DNA of 64,000 nt from JBDTNQ01 sp039933635 (GTDB lineage Bacteria > Acidobacteriota > Vicinamibacteria > Vicinamibacterales > SCN-69-37). Location: assembly GCA_039933635.1 (NCBI GenBank), contig JBDTNQ010000001.1, positions 60,847-124,846 of the forward strand. Reading direction: 5' to 3'. The notes under the pieces are model-generated. The model had not been told where the DNA came from, searched no databases, and saw only the letters and a list, made by a program, of their open reading frames with translations. Made by a program: the position numbers and the translations under genes. Below, one piece after another: positions 1 through 7,613 of the stretch (positions are counted from its first letter, which is position 1; the number at the start of each line of letters is the position of its first letter).

Positions 1-535
1 ACAGGCCGGGCAGGCCGCCAAGGGCGTAGAAGAACAGCGGGCTCGTGAATCCGTCGGTCAGGTTTTCACTGAGGCTTTCGATCGAAGCGCGCCGGCATGC
101 GGCCACGTCCATACGGTCCGTGTCACGTCCGACGAGCTGTGCGATCGCCACGCGCGCGCCGGCCTCGTTGCCTCGTGATGCCGCCGCGTCAACCCGTCTC
201 ACATGAAGAACGAGATCGCCCAGCGCCAGAAGGCTGTAGACCAGGGCCGCGTGAACGATCCACGCGGGCCACGCTCCGATCGATGTGACGGCCCAGCCAA
301 GAATCGCCAGGACCCCGCCCCACGTGACGACGAGCAGCAGGAACAGTGCGATCCCGCCGCCCCGCCCGTCGAGTCCCCACGCGCGGAGCCGCGTCTCGAA
401 TGCCGTGAGCGTGGCGCCAACGAGGCGTACCGGATGCCAGCGATATTCGGGGTCGCCAAAGACGAAGTCGAGCGCCACAGCCAGCGCAAGGGCGGACGCG
501 CTGCCGGCCAGCCAGGCGATCAGTTCGCGCGCCAC
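1..535 (-). CDS. cbiB: CbiB/CobD cobalamin biosynthesis protein, partial at window edge
   Basis: Adenosylcobinamide-phosphate synthase, a membrane protein that attaches the aminopropanol arm to adenosylcobyric acid. I translated the minus strand from a GTG at 533-535. It shows the family's N-terminal hallmark LDFVFGDPEYRWHPV at about residues 20-35, several hydrophobic segments, and the cytoplasmic motif region with VGRDTD followed by IESLSENLTDG at about residues 130-160. The reading frame is open to base 1, so the C-terminal part lies outside the window. It overlaps the end of the CbiZ gene by 16 bases on the same strand, which suggests translational coupling in a cobalamin salvage operon. 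The other frames here are shadows. Confidence 0.85.
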   Translation of the reverse strand, partial: MARELIAWLAGSASALALAVALDFVFGDPEYRWHPVRLVGATLTAFETRLRAWGLDGRGGGIALFLLLVVTWGGVLAILGWAVTSIGAWPAWIVHAALVYSLLALGDLVLHVRRVDAAASRGNEAGARVAIAQLVGRDTDRMDVAACRRASIESLSENLTDGFTSPLFFYALGGLPGL

Positions 536-1653
536 TTCTCGCGCCACCCAAGAGCGACGGCCGCAAGCACCAGCGTGCGTGGATCGGAGGCGCCGACCTC
601 GTGCAATCGCGCGCGGAACTCGGGCCACCGCTCGGGCTGGGCCGCGAGGGCTACCGCGAGCGTCGCGGCCTGTCCGACGACCGCGTCGGGAATGACGGAC
701 GCCGGCAGTGTTTCATGCCGCGCGCGATCGAGCACCGCCGCCATCGCGTGGGCCGCAGCGCCAACGAGCGGCTCGTAGAAGGCGCTCTTGCTATTGCGCC
801 GGAGCAGTTGCAGCGGCTCGGCTTCAAGGTGGGCACCGAGGTCGTCGAAGATCGACGCCTCCTTCACGCCGTACCGCCCGAGCGCGTGGAACAAGCCCCT
901 CGTGTAGCTTGGCTCGAGGCCATTCTGCCACCGCAACGCTTCCATGGTCGCTCGTCTCACCGCGAGCCCGACGATCTCGCCGAACTTCATGTGAGGACTG
1001 GCCGACGTCAGGGGAAAATCACCACTGAGGGGCGCGGCCAGGCAGAACTGATCCGTGCCGGTGCCGGTTGCGAGATCCTTGGAGGCGCAGCTTGGAACGG
1101 CCAGGCGTTGCAGCGCCGCCGACTTCCCTTCCGTCATGGTCACAATCGTGCGGGTCAGCGCGGACACTGTCACGGGCACGTCGACCAGGACCATGGTGTT
1201 GATGGTGCCCACGATCGGCGGCACCTTGACCACACCGTCGCGTGTCTCGCGCCATGACGCCGGATCGCCGGCACACGTCGCGTTGGTCTGCACGCCGCCC
1301 GTCACGACGGCGGTGACGATGACGTCGCCGTCCTGCTCGGACGCGAGGGCGGTGTAGTTCATGTTGGCCGCCGTTCCCATGACGGCCGCTTCGTCTGGCG
1401 GCACGTCGACCTCGGCGCAGACCTCATCGTGGTAGGCGTCCTGCCCTCCCGCCGTCACCGCGTGCGCACGCGCCTCGTGTCCCGATCCCTCGCAACTCTG
1501 ATGATTGATGAGGTAGCGGACGCGATCGGTTTGCCCGCCGTTCTTCGTGGAGGTGCTGAACACGGTGTGCGGCCCGTGCAGTTCGGCGACCACGAACCGT
1601 CCCCGGCGCCGGACGATGGCCGATGCGAGGCGCGCGAGGACTTCCCAGTGCAT
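520..1653 (-). CDS. cbiZ: Adenosylcobinamide amidohydrolase, CbiZ family, with C-terminal extension
   Basis: CbiZ hydrolyses the aminopropanol arm of adenosylcobinamide so that salvaged corrinoids re-enter the pathway at adenosylcobyric acid, the substrate of the neighbouring CbiB. The family pattern is visible in the first 220 or so residues: an N-terminal STSTKNGG segment, an INHQ motif, MGTAANM, then VVTGGVQTNATCAGDP. The start chosen is the ATG at 1651-1653, because the longer open frame would run through the tRNA-Phe gene on the other strand. At 377 residues the protein exceeds the usual length of about 230. The last 130 or so residues are an alpha-rich extension I do not recognise. The family assignment rests on motif recall. 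Confidence 0.75.
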   Translation of the reverse strand: MHWEVLARLASAIVRRRGRFVVAELHGPHTVFSTSTKNGGQTDRVRYLINHQSCEGSGHEARAHAVTAGGQDAYHDEVCAEVDVPPDEAAVMGTAANMNYTALASEQDGDVIVTAVVTGGVQTNATCAGDPASWRETRDGVVKVPPIVGTINTMVLVDVPVTVSALTRTIVTMTEGKSAALQRLAVPSCASKDLATGTGTDQFCLAAPLSGDFPLTSASPHMKFGEIVGLAVRRATMEALRWQNGLEPSYTRGLFHALGRYGVKEASIFDDLGAHLEAEPLQLLRRNSKSAFYEPLVGAAAHAMAAVLDRARHETLPASVIPDAVVGQAATLAVALAAQPERWPEFRARLHEVGASDPRTLVLAAVALGWREKWRAN

Positions 1654-1773
1654 GCCGGCGATTATGCCCCAGGGGTTCAGAGCCCGGAGCTCGAGTCGCG
1701 GCTCTCGCTTCGGATTGCGAGCCGGTTGCGATATGCTTTTGCGGTTGCGCTCAGCGCCACACGGCCTGCCAGT

Positions 1774-1849
1774 GCCGAGGTAGCTCAGTTGGTAGAGCAT
1801 ACGACTGAAAATCGTAGTGTCGCCAGTTCGATTCTGGCCCTCGGCACCA
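1774..1849 (+). tRNA. tRNA-Phe (anticodon GAA), CCA encoded
   Basis: A full cloverleaf folds by eye. The acceptor arms are GCCGAGG and CCTCGGC, the D stem GCTC/GAGC, the anticodon stem TACGA/TCGTA around loop CTGAAAA (anticodon GAA), a five-base variable region GTGTC, and the T arm GCCAG/CTGGC around TTCGATT. Discriminator A is followed by a genome-encoded CCA at 1847-1849. This is the intact copy regenerated at one end of the integrated element. Its 3' part is repeated at 19487-19542. Confidence 0.96.
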
Positions 1850-1859
1850 CTCACTAAAC
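1804..1859 (+). repeat. attL, 56-bp direct repeat at tRNA-Phe 3' end
   Basis: Runs from the anticodon arm through the CCA end and ten bases beyond the tRNA. It is identical to 19487-19542 base for base. Identity stops abruptly at both ends: ACG against CGC before it, A against C after it. Confidence 0.9.
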
Positions 1860-2265
1860 AATTCAGCGACAATAAGTTGCAGGCCATCAGCGGATGCAGC
1901 GCCGCGAGCTCACGATCTCGACGGGGTAGCACGCGGGTAACGACCCAAACGCAGTTCGTGATTTCCTTGAGCAGTGCCGCTCGGCAAGCGTCGCGCGCTT
2001 GCGCTCAGCGGCCACTGACCATCGCTGCTCAGTGGCAACTGACCAAGGTTGGGAGCCGGCGGGGTGCCCGATAGCGCTGAGGGACTCTCGCGTATATCGC
2101 CATGGTCTGCAAATCGGGCCCGACAGCCCCTGAAGGGAAGGTCGGAACCTCTGGTCACGTTCCCGTGAGCAGAACGTCCTTCCCTGGTCGGGTTTCAAAC
2201 GAGCGGCAACAGCCCCGGACCGAGAGCGGCTGGAACAGGCGGCGCCTCGTGCACGGGTCACTACC
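1860..2265. other. Non-coding island margin, no gene recognised
   Basis: About 400 bases between the attachment repeat and the end of the lasso operon. Open frames here are short or arginine/serine-rich in the manner of antisense shadows, and none resembles a protein family. No clear terminator for the minus-strand operon was found; the transcript may run on into this stretch. Confidence 0.5.
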
Positions 2266-2526
2266 TTACGACGGCATCGCGACGAGCCGCCACGCGTCGA
2301 GTTGTCGGATGAACTCAAGGACGTCCTTTTCTAGTTCGTCCCTCGCCATATCGGGATACCTGGCCTGAACCGCCGCCGTGGCTTCGGCGGTCGATCGCCC
2401 GACGGCAATGGCTTCACAGATCAGCGACCCGACCCTGTCGAGACCGTACATCTCTCCGGTGTCTGTATTCAGCAGCACACCGCCGTCTTCACGTCCCGCA
2501 AACTTGATGTTGGCTGAGAAGGTCAT
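2266..2526 (-). CDS. PqqD-like RiPP recognition element protein (lasso B1 type)
   Basis: A stand-alone PqqD-fold protein of 86 residues. In RiPP pathways such proteins bind the leader peptide and deliver it to the processing enzymes. Family features are the opening strand region FAGREDGGVLLNTDTGEMY, then GLDRVGSLICEAI, and a C-terminal helix with DVLEFIRQL. The start ATG (2524-2526) overlaps the methyltransferase stop as ATGA, preceded by an AGGAG ribosome-binding site. A longer frame with 13 more residues is less likely. It is the last gene of the operon; in many lasso clusters B1 sits beside the peptidase, so this displaced position is unusual. No other PQQ biosynthesis gene is present, so a PQQ role is unlikely. 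Confidence 0.82.
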   Translation of the reverse strand: MTFSANIKFAGREDGGVLLNTDTGEMYGLDRVGSLICEAIAVGRSTAEATAAVQARYPDMARDELEKDVLEFIRQLDAWRLVAMPS

Positions 2527-3302
2527 CGCGTACTCCTCGTCTTCGTAGCGTCTGTCTGCGCCCACATGATGGTGACGTCCTCGATCGTGTAGAGGTCGCT
2601 GGCGCCGAGCGGCCGCAGGCCATGACGCAGCGCGGCCGCGAACTGGCGCACACGCTCACCTAGTGTGTCAGCGGCGCAGTCCGGCATCGCTAGCCATAGC
2701 CCGACCGCCTGGCTGATCGTCAGTTGACGTCGCACGCGGAGCCGGCGGCAGCGCACGCGGCCGACCATGGCCGCCAGTAACTCGGCGGTGGTCCGCCGAT
2801 CCGCATCCGGTGCCGGCGCAAATTCCGGAGACGGCGTCACGTACGGCCGGCTAATCTCCCGCGCCACGCGCATCCACGCCGACCATGTAATCATGCTGTC
2901 GAGGACGACGAGGCGGCCCTGGGCTCCGAGCAAAGACCGTGCTTCGGCAATCGACATCGGCCGATTCGTCCAGTGTACCGACTTCGGGAAGACGACAGCC
3001 GCGCAGGACCCGCCGATGATCTCGCGTGCCCGCTCGGCGTGACCGACCTCGAATCTCGCCTTGACGCCTGCCCGCGCCCCCGTTCGACGCGCTTCCTCGA
3101 CGAAGCTCCGCGCCGGATCGAGGCCGATGACTTCGTGGCCGCGGCGCGCCATCGCGAGGCTGCACTGCCCGGCGCCGCAGCCGATGTCGGCAATCCGGCT
3201 TCCTCCGGGAAGGTCGCCGACGACCCAGTCGATGACGTCAGTCGTGTAGGGGTTGCTACACCTCGCCGCGTGCCACGCTGCCGGTCGTCCGGGCCTGGTC
3301 AT
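2523..3302 (-). CDS. Class I SAM-dependent methyltransferase, putative lasso tailoring enzyme
   Basis: Probably transfers a methyl group from S-adenosylmethionine to the operon's peptide product; the acceptor is inferred from context only. The sequence shows the glycine-rich SAM site ADIGCGAGQCSL at about residues 38-50 and the acidic end of strand 2 in IGLDPA at about residue 60, typical of the UbiE/Methyltransf_11 group. Length is 259 residues. The start overlaps the glycosyltransferase stop (ATGA at 3299-3302) and the stop overlaps the PqqD-like start, so translation is coupled on both sides. Known lasso methyltransferases modify the C-terminal carboxyl or side chains. Which applies here cannot be read from the sequence. 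Confidence 0.8.
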   Translation of the reverse strand: MTRPGRPAAWHAARCSNPYTTDVIDWVVGDLPGGSRIADIGCGAGQCSLAMARRGHEVIGLDPARSFVEEARRTGARAGVKARFEVGHAERAREIIGGSCAAVVFPKSVHWTNRPMSIAEARSLLGAQGRLVVLDSMITWSAWMRVAREISRPYVTPSPEFAPAPDADRRTTAELLAAMVGRVRCRRLRVRRQLTISQAVGLWLAMPDCAADTLGERVRQFAAALRHGLRPLGASDLYTIEDVTIMWAQTDATKTRSTR

Positions 3303-4801
3303 CGCTGAGGGGGCGGGAGAGGGCCAATGTCCGGCACTGGATCGGTGCCCCGCTTTTCAGCGGTCACGGCACAGTCAGACGCGAGTGGGCTCGCAACTTC
3401 TTGGTGTCCCCGCCCTCCGTTAGCGCATTCGAGCCGTGCCCGCGTCGGGAAGTGTGCAAAGGCCCTGGCGAGATCGATTCGTGTCGGCTCAGCGCGCTGC
3501 CCGGACGCGAGCTGCTCCCATTGCCAGCGCCACACCTCCTCAAACTTGGGAACGATCACGTTCCAATCGAAATGCGCGATCGCACGGGAACGGCCGGCCT
3601 CGCCCATGCGGCGGCGGCACTGTTCGTCTAGGAGCAACTGTCGTGTGGCAGCCATGAACGCCTCAAAATCGACGGAAGTCGCCTGGCTTAGCGCGCGTCT
3701 CGTCACCGCCTTGCTCTGCCACGCCGCCCGTCGAGAGACGTCCGCCACGTGCGGCTGGCACCAGTGTGTTGGAATCAGCAAGCCCGTCTGTCCGTGCGAA
3801 ACAATGTCGCGATATCCGCTCCAGTCCGACGCGACGACGGGCAGGCCGCAGGACATGGCCTCGAGCAGTGCGATGCCGAACGTCTCCTGGATGTTGTCCG
3901 AGGGCGAGACGCACACATCCCCGGCCGAGTAGATGTAGGTCTTCAAGTAGGGCGGGAAGTTCGGGACGATCGTGCAGGCAGTGCCCACGCCGGCCGTTGC
4001 AGCGGCCGTGCGCAACCGGTCCGCCCAGATGTTGTCGCAGTCCTGCCCGGCCACGAGCAGGTGGACGTCAATGCCGTCCTGTCGCAGCCTGCTGACGAGG
4101 CGGATCAAGACCGACAGGTCCGCCTTGTCGTCCCACGTCAACCGGCCGACATACACGAGGACGATCGCGTCGTCTGGGACCCGCAGCAACTGACGGGAGT
4201 GGCGCCGATCACGCGGGATCAACGCCTGCGTGTCGATGCCGATCGGGATTGTGTGAATAGCGGGTCCGTCCCCAGCTTGGCGGCGTCGGCCGAATCCGCG
4301 CGCCGCCAGACTGTCGGTGACATCAGCCAGCAAGGTCTCGACCGTCGTCCGCCCGGCGACGCTGCTGATCACGATGGCGTCAAAAGCGTGGCCGAAGAGC
4401 AGCGTGTCAAGATACACGTCGAGGGACAGGTCGACGGTCGTAACGCACGCGCAGATCGAGAGACGGGCCCCGGTGCTCGCACGCAGCCGCCCTAACCCGC
4501 CGAACGCCAAGTGCTGATGACAGAAGAGATAGTCGTGTCTAAGGATCTCAGCCGGCAGATCAGCGGCCGACCGTCGTCGCACGGTGGAGGGAATGCCTGT
4601 CGTCGTTCGATGCTGGCCGTCTTCGAAGTGGAACACGGCATAGCCGTCGGAACGCCGGGCGACCTGCTCGAGCAGGTCGTGTGCGAAGACCCATGTCCCG
4701 TTGCGATCGGCGGTCGACGTGGCGTGATGGTGGCGGACGTAAGGATCGATCCACCCGAGTCGCCGGCGCGGTTCCGTATCCCGACTAGTGACGTCGTTCA
4801 T
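3299..4801 (-). CDS. GT4-family glycosyltransferase, putative lasso tailoring enzyme
   Basis: A retaining glycosyltransferase of the GT4/GT-B type, 500 residues. The C-terminal nucleotide-sugar domain shows VLVYVGRLTWDDKADL at about residues 235-250 and the E-x7-E region ETFGIALLEAMSCGLPVVAS at about residues 315-335. The last 60 or so residues are proline/arginine rich and probably disordered. It overlaps the cyclase gene by 17 bases and the methyltransferase by 4, so it belongs to the same transcript. It may glycosylate the mature peptide. A dedicated GT4 enzyme inside a lasso operon is not something I know as established, which makes this the most unusual member. It could instead serve an unrelated glycan and be co-transcribed by chance. 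Confidence 0.8.
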   Translation of the reverse strand: MNDVTSRDTEPRRRLGWIDPYVRHHHATSTADRNGTWVFAHDLLEQVARRSDGYAVFHFEDGQHRTTTGIPSTVRRRSAADLPAEILRHDYLFCHQHLAFGGLGRLRASTGARLSICACVTTVDLSLDVYLDTLLFGHAFDAIVISSVAGRTTVETLLADVTDSLAARGFGRRRQAGDGPAIHTIPIGIDTQALIPRDRRHSRQLLRVPDDAIVLVYVGRLTWDDKADLSVLIRLVSRLRQDGIDVHLLVAGQDCDNIWADRLRTAAATAGVGTACTIVPNFPPYLKTYIYSAGDVCVSPSDNIQETFGIALLEAMSCGLPVVASDWSGYRDIVSHGQTGLLIPTHWCQPHVADVSRRAAWQSKAVTRRALSQATSVDFEAFMAATRQLLLDEQCRRRMGEAGRSRAIAHFDWNVIVPKFEEVWRWQWEQLASGQRAEPTRIDLARAFAHFPTRARLECANGGRGHQEVASPLASDCAVTAEKRGTDPVPDIGPLPPPQR

Positions 4802-6572
4802 GGCGCCACGGGTGCCGTTGCAAGTCTTTCAGCCAGCGCTCGACCGCGATCAGACGCAGCACAGAGAATGCGTCCGTTCCGATTCCCATCCGCACCTGCT
4901 CAAGGGCGTCGCGCGTCCTGCGATAGTCGACGTAACCTTCCCTCACGACGTTCGCGCGCGGAGAAATTAGCTGCAGCAGTGGCGTCCACTCCCGAGTCAG
5001 GGCGCGACAGACGTACCCGTCACCGCTTACTTTCGTGGTGCGCGTGGCGACAGCGGACGGCAGCAGTCGGCCGATACTAGCCCGCTGCAACGTGCGTGTC
5101 TGGCCGGCCGTGACCTTCCTGTCAAACGGCATCGCGAGCATGAACTGAACGACGCGGCGATCCAGGAAAGGGCTACAAACGTCTATGTCAGCGGTCGTAC
5201 GGAACGAGTGATAAGCGCTCACCCGCATGGCCTGCGCGATGTGCCGTCTGGACACGCGCCAGGCGTTGCTGGCATGTCGATCGGCCTCGCCGTCACGGAC
5301 GGACTGGCGCGAAGTGTGCGAATCGGGCGTCAGCCAGCCTGGCAGCGGAAGACGGACCCGCTTCCACGATTTCACCAGGTCCCGATGCAGCACCTGCCAG
5401 TACGTTAGGCCTGTCGCAGCGGCTATGGCCCGGGCCGTTCGATGGCAGACGCTCAGTTGGCCGCGCCGGAGCTCGTCGACAAGGTGTGGGGCCGTGGACA
5501 GACTCCACATGACGGCATCCCCGCCATGACCTCGCAGCAGACAAGCGCCGCCTTCGCCCTTTAATAGTCGGGACACATGAAGTGTGCGGCCGAGGTTCGG
5601 AATGGGACGCGGAAAGGGCGCGGTCTCGTCAAACCCGAAGGCCGTATAGTCTCGCTCGCCGATCTGCTTATTCACGACCGATGTCGCGCGGACAACGGCC
5701 TCCATGTAAGGGCGTTCATCGTCGGGATGTCCGGCATCGTGCACATACGAAAGCGTCTTCGGCGTACCGAGGGCCTGTTCTTGGGCAATGCGAGCGGCAA
5801 TGCAGACGACTGAGGAGGAATCGAGGCCGCCGCTCAGTTCCGCCCAAGTGCCGGGACGAAGACGGCATCGCACAGCCTCACGGAGCCGGTCCCACAGAGC
5901 CTCTTCGTAGTCGGCGCCTCGTCGAAACTCGACGCGATCCTCGGGAGAGGGCAACCATCCGATCGAGCGGCGAATTCCCGATGAGGTGAATTGCAGAACG
6001 TACCCGGGCGGCACGACGGACACGTCGAGATACGGCGATTGATCCTGGGCGGGATCGTCGGCGATGAAGCGATAGACGTAGGCGCGGTCCACCGCGGGCG
6101 CCGCCTCCGTCGTGAAGAACGAGCGCAGATCGGAAGACCACTCGATGGTGTCGCCGCGCCGCTTGAAGTAAAGGGGGCGCGCCCCGGCGAAGTCTCTGGC
6201 AAGGATCATGGTCCGGGCGTCCCGGTGCCACAGCGCGACGGCCCAGTCACCAATCAAGCGCTCGAAGGCCTCCGCCCCCCAGGTGACGTAAGCGGCAGTC
6301 ACGACCGCTTCGTCGTCGCATTGCCGCGAGTCGAGCCCCAAGCGGGCGACCAGTGACTCCTTGTTGTCTAGCCGTCCGTCCCACATGATCGATGGCATCC
6401 CGGTGCCATCGACGGGTGCGCTCCACCCCGAAACGGCAGACGCTGTCGGACGTGGAGGCTGACCCGCGCCAAGCCGGATTCTGGCATCGGTGGCCCGGCC
6501 ATTGCTGAAATCGGCCCAGCCAGCCACACGCGGGCTCCATGCGTCGAACACCGAGCGCGACACGGCGTTCAT
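4785..6572 (-). CDS. Asparagine synthase-like lasso peptide cyclase (C protein)
   Basis: Adenylates the side-chain carboxylate of the core Asp or Glu and closes the isopeptide ring with the core N-terminus. The 595-residue protein has a degenerate N-terminal amidotransferase-like domain. It lacks a Cys at position 2, as expected when no glutamine is hydrolysed. The ATP-pyrophosphatase domain has the signature SGGLDSS at residues 247-253 and RGHGGDAVMWS further on. Its start overlaps the leader-peptidase stop as ATGA (6569-6572), as expected for a B2-C pair. A true asparagine synthetase is unlikely, given the missing nucleophile, the neighbouring peptidase and PqqD-like gene, and the leader-type peptide upstream. 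Confidence 0.87.
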   Translation of the reverse strand: MNAVSRSVFDAWSPRVAGWADFSNGRATDARIRLGAGQPPRPTASAVSGWSAPVDGTGMPSIMWDGRLDNKESLVARLGLDSRQCDDEAVVTAAYVTWGAEAFERLIGDWAVALWHRDARTMILARDFAGARPLYFKRRGDTIEWSSDLRSFFTTEAAPAVDRAYVYRFIADDPAQDQSPYLDVSVVPPGYVLQFTSSGIRRSIGWLPSPEDRVEFRRGADYEEALWDRLREAVRCRLRPGTWAELSGGLDSSSVVCIAARIAQEQALGTPKTLSYVHDAGHPDDERPYMEAVVRATSVVNKQIGERDYTAFGFDETAPFPRPIPNLGRTLHVSRLLKGEGGACLLRGHGGDAVMWSLSTAPHLVDELRRGQLSVCHRTARAIAAATGLTYWQVLHRDLVKSWKRVRLPLPGWLTPDSHTSRQSVRDGEADRHASNAWRVSRRHIAQAMRVSAYHSFRTTADIDVCSPFLDRRVVQFMLAMPFDRKVTAGQTRTLQRASIGRLLPSAVATRTTKVSGDGYVCRALTREWTPLLQLISPRANVVREGYVDYRRTRDALEQVRMGIGTDAFSVLRLIAVERWLKDLQRHPWRHERRH

Positions 6573-6988
6573 ACCTGATCTATGACGGTGAACTGCGTCA
6601 GGTCCTCAGCGAAACCAAAGACCTGCCGATCGCTCACTACCCAGGCATGCGCAAAGAAAGGCGCCACTCTGACGCCGATCTTCATCTGCGCAGGCACCGA
6701 GTGCCGCCGGAGAATCCTGGTGAAGACGGCGGCGCGACCCAGACAGCGGACGTTCCGCGGCAGGCAGTCCAGAGTCCGCTCAATGACGGCCACGTGGATC
6801 TTGAGATCTCGCTGGGGTGCCCCCGACGCAACTGCCGTGTCCCGCACCCACGCGCGAACGCCTCCGAATCCCCGGAACCGCAGGATCGCCAAGTACGCGC
6901 AGGCCTCGCCCACGGCAAGCACGACATATTGCAGTTTGGAGGCGGTCGACACCACGTGTTTCCCCTGCGTTCCCGAAGTGACAGCCAT
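6569..6988 (-). CDS. Transglutaminase-like lasso leader peptidase (B2 protein)
   Basis: Cysteine protease of the transglutaminase-like superfamily (PF13471 type) that removes the leader before cyclisation. The 139-residue form shows the catalytic region RCLGRAAV with Cys82, preceded by CLPR, and the histidine motif AHAWV with His114. Length and order match stand-alone B2 proteins. The start ATG (6986-6988) is chosen because the longer open frame to 7231 runs through the precursor gene and has no family similarity upstream. The chosen start codon lies in the 3' arm of a strong hairpin, so its translation may be restrained relative to the precursor. It is coupled to the cyclase by ATGA. Confidence 0.86.
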   Translation of the reverse strand: MAVTSGTQGKHVVSTASKLQYVVLAVGEACAYLAILRFRGFGGVRAWVRDTAVASGAPQRDLKIHVAVIERTLDCLPRNVRCLGRAAVFTRILRRHSVPAQMKIGVRVAPFFAHAWVVSDRQVFGFAEDLTQFTVIDQV

Positions 6989-7016
6989 CCTGGCGAGCGG
7001 GTCGCCAGGATGGCTG
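6982..7016 (-). promoter_or_regulatory. Perfect 15-bp hairpin between precursor and peptidase
   Basis: The arms CAGCCATCCTGGCGA and TCGCCAGGATGGCTG pair without mismatch around the five-base loop CCCGC (minus-strand reading: 7016-7002 and 6996-6982). The structure begins four bases after the precursor stop codon, and its 3' arm contains the peptidase ATG. There is no T tract, so a simple intrinsic terminator is unlikely. A processing or mRNA-stabilising hairpin that raises precursor output and holds back peptidase translation fits better. Confidence 0.85.
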
Positions 7017-7020
7017 GCGT

Positions 7021-7128
7021 CTACACCATGCGCGTCTCGTTGTCCGCGTCGAGGATGCTCGAACCTCCGCCGAGGACGAGTACAGCCGCATTGCCCAGAC
7101 GAACGATCGTTGGCTTCACGTAAACCAT
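7021..7128 (-). CDS. Lasso peptide precursor (A peptide), 35 residues
   Basis: A small gene preceded by a strong ribosome-binding site (GGGAGG, nine bases before the ATG at 7126-7128). Residues 3-12, YVKPTIVRLG, match the lasso leader pattern Y-x2-P-x-[LI]-x3-G, to which PqqD-like proteins bind. In known precursors the core glycine lies eight residues after that Gly; here that is Gly20. The core would be GGGSSILDADNETRMV (16 residues), with Asp8 placed for an eight-membered Gly1-Asp8 ring; Asp10 or Glu12 are less likely. The usually conserved Thr at leader position -2 is Val here. A longer in-frame start (about 14 residues more) exists but has a poorer ribosome-binding site. The call relies on motif plus context. 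Confidence 0.82.
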   Translation of the reverse strand: MVYVKPTIVRLGNAAVLVLGGGSSILDADNETRMV

Positions 7129-7613
7129 AGCGTGCCACCTCCCTTCGAATCGCAATATGCCCGATACCATCGCTCCGCCTGTCACCGCGCCGGCTGCGCC
7201 AGGACGGTCGCGTTCGCGCGCGTGAGAACAAAGTCGGCAGAGATGATTGGCTCGCACAGTGTCTGGCTGCTTTTGAACAATGTCAAGACCAAAATCGACT
7301 CAGATCACATTACTACTGTGTACGACTAAGTATGAATATGCGACTCTATACGACAGTATGCGACGGGCAACGACACGAGCGACAGGAAGTACTTAGACTC
7401 CGGTTGACGGATTGCCAGAAGCCTATTGGCGAGGCACCCGAAGGCATGGCAGAACAAGTTCGCCGGCCGTTGCGAACGTAAAGAACCAGAAAGATTCTAT
7501 CTACAAACTGCTACTGCTCGAAGAATCCGCTTGACACACAATGGATGACGCAAGACCATCGCCAGAAGAACAAAGCTCTTCGTGCTAGCTGGAACGCAAG
7601 CGGTTCGCCGTTC
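7129..7613. promoter_or_regulatory. Divergent intergenic region with 10-bp phased CGAC array
   Basis: A 485-bp divergent control region between the lasso operon (minus) and the VWA operon (plus), visibly richer in A+T than its surroundings at 7250-7500. It contains a run of CGAC motifs at 7341, 7351, 7361 and 7371, exactly 10 bp apart, with further copies at 7296, 7323 and 7380. Several are preceded by TAT or TATG, giving a consensus close to TATRCGACNN. Helically phased direct repeats of this sort suit a regulator binding one face of DNA. A TTGACA-like element reads on the minus strand at 7281-7286 without a convincing -10. No gene was found here. Confidence 0.45.

Noticed and set aside
2266..2526. 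PQQ biosynthesis locus (because of the PqqD-like protein)
   Set aside because: No pqqA, pqqB, pqqC or pqqE is nearby; the neighbours are a lasso peptidase and cyclase.
7531..7536. TTGACA as -35 of the VWA operon
   Set aside because: No acceptable -10 hexamer follows at 16-18 bp, so it was not called as a promoter.
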